From an uncultured Victivallales bacterium (GTDB lineage: Bacteria > Verrucomicrobiota > Lentisphaeria > Victivallales > UBA1829): a DNA stretch of 64,000 bases. The DNA is taken from NCBI GenBank assembly GCA_944390795.1, contig CALXRI010000011.1, positions 1-64,000 of the forward strand. The letters are read 5' to 3'. A program made the position numbers and the translations under genes. A model generated the notes under the pieces. That model made no database searches, was not told the origin of the DNA, and worked only from the letters and a program-made list of their open reading frames with translations. This document shows positions 52,338 to 59,306 of this stretch, one piece after another; within the stretch, counting starts at the first letter, position 1; each line of letters starts with the position of its first letter.

Positions 52338-52407
52338 ATGAAGACACCGCCCCCCCTGCGGGAGAGGAAGAATAAGAGGGAAATCCGTCCGAAATCAGGC
52401 GGGACTC

Positions 52408-52435
52408 TTGCAGGAACGGAAAAGATGATTATATT
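52408..52435 (+). promoter_or_regulatory. Internal promoter before the rhamnosidase gene
   Basis: TTGCAG (52408-52413), 16-bp spacer, TATATT (52430-52435), 30 bp before ATG 52466, in the 128-bp gap after the SGNH gene. It may give the cytoplasmic enzymes independent expression. Confidence 0.45.
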
Positions 52436-52465
52436 AAAAACGGAAATATCTTTCGGAGAGAAATC

Positions 52466-54697
52466 ATGGAACCATTGCAAAATGACCGCGAGTGGACAGG
52501 ACGCTGGATCGGTGCCGGATTCCTGCACAATGAGTCCGGTGCGCCTTCCCGGCCCGCGCCCCTTTTCAGAAGATCGTTTTCCCTGAACGGACGGGGAAAG
52601 AGGGCGGAGGTCTTTTTCTGCGGGCTGGGCTGGTCGGAATTGTATCTGAACGGGGAAAAAGTCGGCGACGCGGTGCTCTCGCCATGCGTCACGCAGTATG
52701 ACCGCCGGGCGCGCTATCTTCGCTACGATGTGACACGGCTTCTCCGCAGAGGGGAGAATGTTTTCGGGGCAATTCTCGGGAACGGATGGTATGACTGCTC
52801 CACCGGAGAGGTCTGGCATTTTGACAAGGCGCCCTGGCAGGACTATCCGAAACTGCTTTTCGAGCTTGTCATTGACGGCCGCACCGTGCTTGTCTCCGAT
52901 GACTCCTGGCAATGTCTGCGCTCCGAGGGACCCGTTCGTTTCAATGAATTGCGCAACGGCGAAAATTATGACGCCCGCAGAGAGATCCCCGGCTGGGCGG
53001 CTCCCGGCTTCCGGGAGTCCGCTCAATGGACTTCCGCCCGTGTCGTCCCCGGTCCGGGAGGCGTCATGACGGAGCAGACCATGCCTCCCTGCAAAGTCAT
53101 GAAACGTCTTGCTGTCTCCGCATGCTTTCCGTCTGTTTCTGGAGGGAGGATTTACGATCTCGGGCAGAATATCACAGGCTGGGCGCGGATCCGGGTCAAA
53201 GGAGAAGCCGGCGCAAAGATCACGCTCGCCTATGCGGAAAGAATCAGCGCTTACAAGGATCAGATTCTCCCGGAGAAGATTGCTTCCTTTGTCAGGACCG
53301 GAGCCTTTCAGACGGATTCCTACATCCTTTCCGGAAACGGCATCGAGGAGTGGGAACCTCGTTTCACCTATCACGGGTTCCGTTATGTGGAAGTCCGCAT
53401 TGAAGGGATGGCGGAAATGCTGGAACTGCAGGGATGTCTGGTGCACACCGCATTCGACAAACTGACAGAATTTGAAAGTTCCGACCCTGTTCTGAACAGC
53501 CTGCATGCATGCACCTTATGGAGCTTCGTGGACAATTTCACAGGAATTCCGACCGACTGTCCGCACCGCGAGAAAAACGGCTGGACCGGTGACGCTCTGA
53601 TGGCGGCGGAAACGGGTCTCTTCCATTTTTCCATGGCGTCCAGTTATCACGACTGGCTGCAGACAATGGCCGATGCGCAGCGTCCGAACGGACAGCTTCC
53701 CGGCATCGTGCCGACCGCCGGCTGGGGATTCAACTGGGGGTCCGGCCCCGCATGGGACAGCGCATTTCTCCTGATCCCATGGTATGTCTATCTTTATACC
53801 GGCGAAACGCGCATCATCGAGGAAAATTACGAGGCGATGCGCCGCTATATCGACTTCTGCGGAACCATGGCGAAAAATCACATTCTGGACTTCGGACTCG
53901 GCGACTGGTGCCATCCGGATATTTCCCGGATGGCCGATGTCCGCATCACCTCGACCGGCTATTATTATGCGGATGTCATGGCGATGGCCCGGTATGCGAA
54001 ACTGCTCGGGCGCCCGCGCGACGAGGCCGCTTTCCGAAAACTGGGAAGCGCGATTGCAACATCCTTCAACGCGGCCTTTTACAACGGCGGCGGGTCCTAC
54101 GGAAAAGACGAGATGACCTCGCTTGGATGTGCGCTTTATCAGGGACTCTGTCCTGCGTCGGAGACTGCAAAAACGGCGGAAAGACTCGATGCGCTCGTCC
54201 GGGAGAACCGCTGCCGTGCGGATTTCGGCATTCTCGGAGCAAAATATGTGCCCCGGGCGCTGGCCGAACACGGATATCCGGAAACGGCATACCGCCTGAT
54301 CACTCAGCCGGCTTTTCCCGGATGGGCGGACTGGATCAATCACGGCGCGACGACGCTGTGGGAGACCTGGAGCGGGGACTCCTCGCAGAATCATATCATG
54401 TTCGGCGATATCGCCGCCTGGATGATTCAATATCTGGGCGGCATTGTTCCGGATGAGGATCATCCGGGATTTTCCGAACTCAAAATCCGCCCCTTCGCGC
54501 CTCAGGAACTGTCCCGTCTCCATGTCAGGCGGAAGATTCCCGGCGGAGAGCTTGATGTGGCTTGGACCAGGAAACGCGGTGATTTTCAGCTGACCGTATC
54601 CATTCCGGCAGGGATTCCCTGTCATGTCCGGCTGCCGGACGGAAGCGTTCATCGGCAGACCGTCGCGCGGCGGCATTACCGCTGCAAACTCGGGTGA
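52466..54697 (+). CDS. Alpha-L-rhamnosidase, family GH78
   Basis: 743 residues, no signal peptide, hence cytoplasmic. It cleaves terminal alpha-L-rhamnose from oligosaccharides. N-terminal carbohydrate-binding and beta-sandwich domains (WTGRWIGAG, LGWSELYLNGEKVGD, ILGNGWY) precede the (alpha/alpha)6 barrel. Its signature GIPTDCPHREKNGWTGDA contains the general-acid region, with conserved LWETWSGDSSQNHIMFGD later, and a C-terminal beta domain closes the protein. GGAG precedes the ATG. Rhamnose released here would feed L-rhamnose isomerase (22.1 kb), linking the two loci metabolically. Confidence 0.93.
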   Translation: MEPLQNDREWTGRWIGAGFLHNESGAPSRPAPLFRRSFSLNGRGKRAEVFFCGLGWSELYLNGEKVGDAVLSPCVTQYDRRARYLRYDVTRLLRRGENVFGAILGNGWYDCSTGEVWHFDKAPWQDYPKLLFELVIDGRTVLVSDDSWQCLRSEGPVRFNELRNGENYDARREIPGWAAPGFRESAQWTSARVVPGPGGVMTEQTMPPCKVMKRLAVSACFPSVSGGRIYDLGQNITGWARIRVKGEAGAKITLAYAERISAYKDQILPEKIASFVRTGAFQTDSYILSGNGIEEWEPRFTYHGFRYVEVRIEGMAEMLELQGCLVHTAFDKLTEFESSDPVLNSLHACTLWSFVDNFTGIPTDCPHREKNGWTGDALMAAETGLFHFSMASSYHDWLQTMADAQRPNGQLPGIVPTAGWGFNWGSGPAWDSAFLLIPWYVYLYTGETRIIEENYEAMRRYIDFCGTMAKNHILDFGLGDWCHPDISRMADVRITSTGYYYADVMAMARYAKLLGRPRDEAAFRKLGSAIATSFNAAFYNGGGSYGKDEMTSLGCALYQGLCPASETAKTAERLDALVRENRCRADFGILGAKYVPRALAEHGYPETAYRLITQPAFPGWADWINHGATTLWETWSGDSSQNHIMFGDIAAWMIQYLGGIVPDEDHPGFSELKIRPFAPQELSRLHVRRKIPGGELDVAWTRKRGDFQLTVSIPAGIPCHVRLPDGSVHRQTVARRHYRCKLG

Positions 54698-54827
54698 TCC
54701 GGCGCTGGACTTCCCTTATGGGGCGCTGTCTGCGCGCCGGAGGCGTTTCCATGGGGGCCGCATTTCATTCCGCAGGTCCTCTTTCATGCGAAACGGTTTC
54801 CAGAACGAAATGCAAGGAGAAAACCTC

Positions 54828-56090
54828 ATGAATTCATTTGAAGAAAACTACCGTCTGGTTGCCGACTTTATCTCGTCAGCTTTTTCCGAAACGCTGAAGG
54901 AGCCGGAAGGTGCCATCAGACACCCTTTTGTTTCCCCGGGCGGCCCTTACTCCGGAACGCTGTGGGACTGGGACTCCTACTGGACCCTTCTGGCCGTCCT
55001 TTCCGTTTCCGAACGGCGCGGCGACCATGAAATGCTCCGGAAGGTCGAGCCTTATGCCAAAGGGACTTTTTTCAATTTTCTGGAGCATCAGGGAGAGGAC
55101 GGGGCGCTTCCGATCCTGATTCAGTCCGACGACGAGGATCCCTTCGACTGTCTGAAATCGCCCGGAAACAATATGGCAAAGCCGTTTCTTGCCCAGACCG
55201 GACAGCTTCTGATGAAGTGCGGCATGCTGGCGCCGGAGGATTTCCGGGAGAGGATTTATCAGATCCGCGCCTTTCACCAGTGCTATGAAAGGCGGTATCT
55301 GCATCCGGAAACGGGACTGGTTGTCTGGGCGAAGGACTGGGGAATCGGAGTGGACGACGATCCGGCCGTATGGGGGCGTCCTGAAAGATCCTGCGCATCC
55401 ATTTTTCTGAACGTCTTTCTTTACCGCGACTATCTTGCCGCCGCCGCACTCTGCGATGCCGTGGGACGCCCCGATTATTCCGCGGAATATCGGGAAAAGG
55501 CCGGCGGAATCGCCGCCGCACTGCTCAAATACTGCTGGGATGAAAGGGAAAAGGCGTTTTTCTCCGTGGATGTGCAGTGCCGTGCGAATCTTTCGCATCA
55601 CCGCATCTGGGGGACCTTGAATTTCAAGCTGGATCCCTTCTGGCATTGCCTGCGGTTGAAGATTCTTTCCTGGAACTGCATTCTTCCCTTCTGGGCCGGC
55701 ATCGGGTCGCGGGAACAGTTCGATTCCTTTGTCCGGGAAAATCTGACGCAGGAGCGTCTCTGGAGCGGATTCGGCATCCGCTCCCTTTCCCGTGAGGAAC
55801 CCATGTATGCGCCGGAGGTCGCCCGCGGAAATCCGAGCAACTGGCTCGGACCGGTCTGGATCGTCGCCAACTACATCGTATGGGAGACGCTCGGGGATCG
55901 CGGATACGGGGAACTTGCGGGATCTCTGGCGGACGCGGTCATCGGCCTTCTCGCCGGAGATCTCCGCAGAACGGGAATGTTTCACGAGTATTACTCTCCG
56001 GAAACCGGCCTTGGCGTCTGCGGACCGCATTTCATGAGCTGGAACGCCCTGGCCGCCCTGATGGAAAAAGGTCCCGGCCGGGCACGCTGA
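54828..56090 (+). CDS. (Alpha/alpha)6-barrel glycosidase, GH63/GH37-like
   Basis: 420 residues. The start is ATG 54828 with AAGGAG 9 nt upstream; the frame is open to 54624 but overlaps the rhamnosidase gene and looks non-coding. GTLWDWDSYWTLLAV matches the GH37/GH63 barrel signature, and KDWGIGVDDDPAVWGRPERS, NPSNWLGPVWIVANY and GMFHEYYSPETGLG are barrel-loop motifs of the mannosylglycerate-hydrolase/trehalase group. It probably hydrolyses an alpha-linked disaccharide in the cytoplasm. Substrate undetermined. Confidence 0.8.
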   Translation: MNSFEENYRLVADFISSAFSETLKEPEGAIRHPFVSPGGPYSGTLWDWDSYWTLLAVLSVSERRGDHEMLRKVEPYAKGTFFNFLEHQGEDGALPILIQSDDEDPFDCLKSPGNNMAKPFLAQTGQLLMKCGMLAPEDFRERIYQIRAFHQCYERRYLHPETGLVVWAKDWGIGVDDDPAVWGRPERSCASIFLNVFLYRDYLAAAALCDAVGRPDYSAEYREKAGGIAAALLKYCWDEREKAFFSVDVQCRANLSHHRIWGTLNFKLDPFWHCLRLKILSWNCILPFWAGIGSREQFDSFVRENLTQERLWSGFGIRSLSREEPMYAPEVARGNPSNWLGPVWIVANYIVWETLGDRGYGELAGSLADAVIGLLAGDLRRTGMFHEYYSPETGLGVCGPHFMSWNALAALMEKGPGRAR

Positions 56091-56121
56091 AAATCATGTG
56101 TCATTGAAAAAGGAGTTTTCC

Positions 56122-56910
56122 ATGAAAGAGATTCTTCCCGCAATCCCGCTGCCGGACAATTACAAGCTGAACGAGGCGTTCTCCGACGATTTCGATGGGG
56201 ACAGACTGGATGAAAGCAAATGGAATCCGCTCTGCCCCTGGTTTCTGGGACGGCTCGGCGCTTTTTACTTCGATCCCGGAAATGTCGCCGTGAAAGACGG
56301 TCTCCTGCGTCTGAGTGCCCGCATGCCGGAAAGGGGATCCGCGCCGCTGCAGCACCGGCTGACGCATTCGGACCGTTTTTCCACGGCATTCGTCCAGAGC
56401 CGCGAACGGATCCGTTACGGATATTTCGAAACACGGTGCCGGTGCATGAAGGCCAATGTCTGCAATGCCTTCTGGCTCCACGATCCCCTGGATCCTCCCG
56501 CAAAATGGCTGAAGGGGGATTTTTCCGAGGAAATCGACATCTTTGAAGTGTTCGGCAATCCCGCAGCTGAATCGCGAAGACGGGAGTATCTCATGACAAT
56601 CCATAAATATTTCACCCCCTACATCGAAGCGACCGGCAACGCCGACAGCGAGGCGAAGGGAAGTTCCGTGCATCTTCCCTTCGAGTTTTATGAGGATTTT
56701 CACCGCTATTCCCTTCTCTGGACTCCGGAAAAACTCTCCTGGTATGCGGACGGCAGACTCCTGTATGAACTGCCGAACACGTATCATTTCCGCGCGATGC
56801 ATCTGAATTTCGACTGCGAGGTCATGCTCTGGGAGGGAATCCCGTCGGCGGAGGATCTGCCCGCGGAATTTGACATTGACTATGTGCGCGTCTGGCAGGC
56901 AGAGTCCTGA
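56122..56910 (+). CDS. GH16-family endo-glycanase, copy 1
   Basis: 262 residues, no signal peptide. The jelly-roll GH16 catalytic signature EIDIFE (E-x-D-x-x-E) lies near residue 139, preceded by YGYFETRCRCMKANVCNAFWLHD and followed by FHRYSLLWTPEKLSWYADGRLLYEL, both typical of GH16. The family cleaves beta-1,3/1,4-glucans, galactans, agar or carrageenan; which one cannot be told. AAGGAG lies before ATG 56122, 31 bp after the GH63-like gene. Lack of a signal peptide is unusual for a GH16. Confidence 0.88.
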   Translation: MKEILPAIPLPDNYKLNEAFSDDFDGDRLDESKWNPLCPWFLGRLGAFYFDPGNVAVKDGLLRLSARMPERGSAPLQHRLTHSDRFSTAFVQSRERIRYGYFETRCRCMKANVCNAFWLHDPLDPPAKWLKGDFSEEIDIFEVFGNPAAESRRREYLMTIHKYFTPYIEATGNADSEAKGSSVHLPFEFYEDFHRYSLLWTPEKLSWYADGRLLYELPNTYHFRAMHLNFDCEVMLWEGIPSAEDLPAEFDIDYVRVWQAES

Positions 56911-56944
56911 GACGGCGGAAATATTCAGAAAAAGGGTGTCCGAA

Positions 56945-57754
56945 ATGAATCTGAATCATGCGGAAAGCATTCTTCCGAAGGGAAAAAAATGGAAACTTGT
57001 CTGGCATGACGAATTCGACGGGACGGAACTGGATTTGTCCAAATGGAGTTTCCGCCGTCATCTGCTGCATCGGCGTTTTGAGACTTACACGGACCGCGCG
57101 GTCTGGCTGGATGGAAACAGCATTGCCCATTTTCAGGTGCTGGAAAAAGATGGACACTATTTCTCCTCCCAGCTGCAGACGGGGGAGAATTATCTGGACC
57201 GCCCGGGGGAGGGCGAGTGGCCGGTCGCTCCGTTCTCCGCTCCGAAGTTCCTGCATAAATACGGATATTACGAATGCCGCTGCAAGCTGCCGGTGCAGAC
57301 GGGACGATGGTGCGCCTTCTGGCTTCAGTCCCCGGTGATCGGCAGTTCCCCCTGTCCCGAGAAGAGCGGGGTTGAGATCGACGTGATGGAGACCTTTTCG
57401 GATTACAACGTCATCAGCAACACGGTCATTTCCCATAACACGCACTGGAACGGTTACGGAGCGGATCACTGTTCGGGAGGACTCCACGCATACCGCCTGA
57501 AGCCTTCCGCGGACGGATTTCACCACTTCGGCGTCGACTGGTCAAGGAGCGGGTATGTCTTCTATGTGGATGGCGAGGTCAGCTGGATTTCGGACGATCC
57601 CGTTTCCGACACGGAGCAGTTCCTTGTGATTTCAACGGAATGCGACGGATACCGCGGCAAAGACGCGAAACCCGCGGAGGCGCTGAAGCAAATCCGTCTG
57701 CCGGATGATTTCCTTGTGGATTTCATCCGGGTTTATGACGAAGTGCCGGAATGA
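56945..57754 (+). CDS. GH16-family endo-glycanase, copy 2
   Basis: 269 residues, no signal peptide. N-terminal WKLVWHDEFDGTELDLSKWS and the catalytic motif EIDVMETF (E-x-D-x-x-E) with YGYYECRCKLP and WSRSGYVFYVDGEVSW define GH16. It is only distantly related to the preceding copy. It starts 34 bp after that gene and ends the LacI-controlled locus. The absence of a signal peptide in both copies suggests intracellular cleavage of imported fragments or an atypical export route. Confidence 0.88.
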   Translation: MNLNHAESILPKGKKWKLVWHDEFDGTELDLSKWSFRRHLLHRRFETYTDRAVWLDGNSIAHFQVLEKDGHYFSSQLQTGENYLDRPGEGEWPVAPFSAPKFLHKYGYYECRCKLPVQTGRWCAFWLQSPVIGSSPCPEKSGVEIDVMETFSDYNVISNTVISHNTHWNGYGADHCSGGLHAYRLKPSADGFHHFGVDWSRSGYVFYVDGEVSWISDDPVSDTEQFLVISTECDGYRGKDAKPAEALKQIRLPDDFLVDFIRVYDEVPE

Positions 57755-57872
57755 ACCGCCCCGGTGCGGAGGTATGCCGTAAATCGGAAATTATGCCTGC
57801 GGCGGCCGGGGTGTTCCGCGGAACCGGAGCAGGATTTCCTTGGCAGATCCCTCCCGCAGAGTGCGGAAAAAC
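57755..57872. other. Convergent intergenic region after the polysaccharide locus
   Basis: 118 bp with a GC-rich inverted repeat (CCCCGG near 57758 and CCGGGG near 57807) but no T-run. Confidence 0.4.
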
Positions 57873-59219
57873 TCAGAGGATCATGCCTGCGATCCAGCCG
57901 GCGGCGAGCAGCGGAAGATTGTAGTGGAGGAAGGTCGGAATCACGGAATCGTAAATGTGGTCGTGCTGTCCGTCCGCATTGAGTCCTGCGGTCGGTCCCA
58001 GCACCGATTCCGAGACCGGAGATCCCGCATCCCCCAGTGCGCCCGCGACGCCGACAATCGCAAGGGTCGCGGCGGGAGAAATTCCCAGTTTCATGCAGAG
58101 CGGAACGTAAATTGCCGCAATCAGCGGCACGGTTGAAAAGGAGGAGCCGATTCCCATCGTGATGACCAGACCGATCACAAGCATCAGGAACACAGCGAGT
58201 CCGCGATAGTCTCCAATGGCTTCCGAGACCGTTTTCACCAGCGTGTCCACGCTTCCCGTCGCCTTCATGACTTCCGCAAAACCGCTTGCCGCGATCATGA
58301 CGATGCCGATTCCGCCCATCAGACTGATCCCGTGCGTAAAGACATCCTGCGTGTCGCGGAGACGGATCGTGCGCGCAATGACGAATACCAGAATCGCCGC
58401 CACCGAGGCGATCACAAGCGAATCCAGCCAGAGCTGTCCCGCCAGCGCCACCGCGATTGCGACAGCTCCCGCTGCAACATTGCGCGGTCTGATTTCCCGC
58501 GGCTCCTGGGATTCCACGGCATTTCCTGTTTCCGCCGCAGCATAGTCGCGCGGCTTGCGGTAGGAGAAAAAGACCGCAATCAGGAGTCCCGCGACCATTC
58601 CGAGCGCCGGAATCAGCATGGCTCCCGGCGCAAGCGAGGGATCAACGGAAAGTCCATTCGAATTCAGATTGCCGATCAGAATCGTGTTCAGGTAAATCTT
58701 GCCGAATCCGACCGGCAGGAACATGTAAGGCGTAATGAGCCCGAAGGTCAGAATGCAGGCGACCGCACGGCGGTCAAGACGGATCCTCTCAAACACCGGG
58801 AGCAGCGGCGGAATCAGCACAGGAATGAAGGCGATATGCACCGGGATCAGATTCTGCGAGGAGATCGAAATCAGCGTGAGAATCAGAAGTAGCGTGTATT
58901 TGAAGACGAACAGCTTCTTCGGCGTGACCTCTCCGCCGATCCGCTTGAAAAGCTCCCGCGCGATGAGCTCCGTGACGCCGGAGCGCGAAATCGCAATGGA
59001 AAACGCGCCGAGCATGGCGTAGTTGAATGCAATCGGCGCTCCGTTGCCGAGCCCGGCCGTGAAAGATTTCATTGCGCTCAGACCGTCCATGCCCGCAAGC
59101 ATGCCGCCGCAAAGCGCGGCGATCACGATGGAAAACACGACGTTCAGGCGCAGTGCGGACAACACCAGCAGAATGACCACTGAAAGCAGAACGGGATTCG
59201 TGCAGAAATCTGTCAGCAT
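57873..59219 (-). CDS. Na+/H+ antiporter family protein (YuiF/NhaC-like)
   Basis: 448 residues, about 11-12 membrane helices. Conserved family features include SQNLIPVHIAFIPVLIPPLLP, GLITPYMFLPVGFGKIY, ITMGIGSSFSTVPLIAAIYVPLC and GALGDAGSPVSESVLGPTAGLNADGQHDHIYDSVIPTFLHYN. The protein should exchange Na+ for H+ across the inner membrane, or carry a small organic substrate as some relatives do. It follows purL on the same strand after 87 bp with a stem-loop between, so co-transcription is uncertain. No clear Shine-Dalgarno is seen. Confidence 0.83.
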   Translation of the reverse strand: MLTDFCTNPVLLSVVILLVLSALRLNVVFSIVIAALCGGMLAGMDGLSAMKSFTAGLGNGAPIAFNYAMLGAFSIAISRSGVTELIARELFKRIGGEVTPKKLFVFKYTLLLILTLISISSQNLIPVHIAFIPVLIPPLLPVFERIRLDRRAVACILTFGLITPYMFLPVGFGKIYLNTILIGNLNSNGLSVDPSLAPGAMLIPALGMVAGLLIAVFFSYRKPRDYAAAETGNAVESQEPREIRPRNVAAGAVAIAVALAGQLWLDSLVIASVAAILVFVIARTIRLRDTQDVFTHGISLMGGIGIVMIAASGFAEVMKATGSVDTLVKTVSEAIGDYRGLAVFLMLVIGLVITMGIGSSFSTVPLIAAIYVPLCMKLGISPAATLAIVGVAGALGDAGSPVSESVLGPTAGLNADGQHDHIYDSVIPTFLHYNLPLLAAGWIAGMIL

Positions 59220-59265
59220 GGGAGTTTTCGCGGATTATGAGCGGCAGGGACGGATTGTCACGGAA

Positions 59266-59292
59266 AAGCCGTCCCGTTTCCGGAAACGGCTT
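59266..59292. other. Stem-loop between purL and the antiporter gene
   Basis: AAGCCGT (59266-59272) pairs with ACGGCTT (59286-59292) around an inner palindrome GTTTCCGGAAAC. It could slow or end transcription from purL into the antiporter gene; no T-run. Confidence 0.4.
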
Positions 59293-59306
59293 CCCCGCAG
59301 TCCGGA

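Noticed and set aside
54624-54827. N-terminal extension of the GH63/GH37-like gene
   Set aside because: It overlaps the rhamnosidase gene and is Arg-rich. ATG 54828 has a clear AAGGAG and begins just before the conserved domain.
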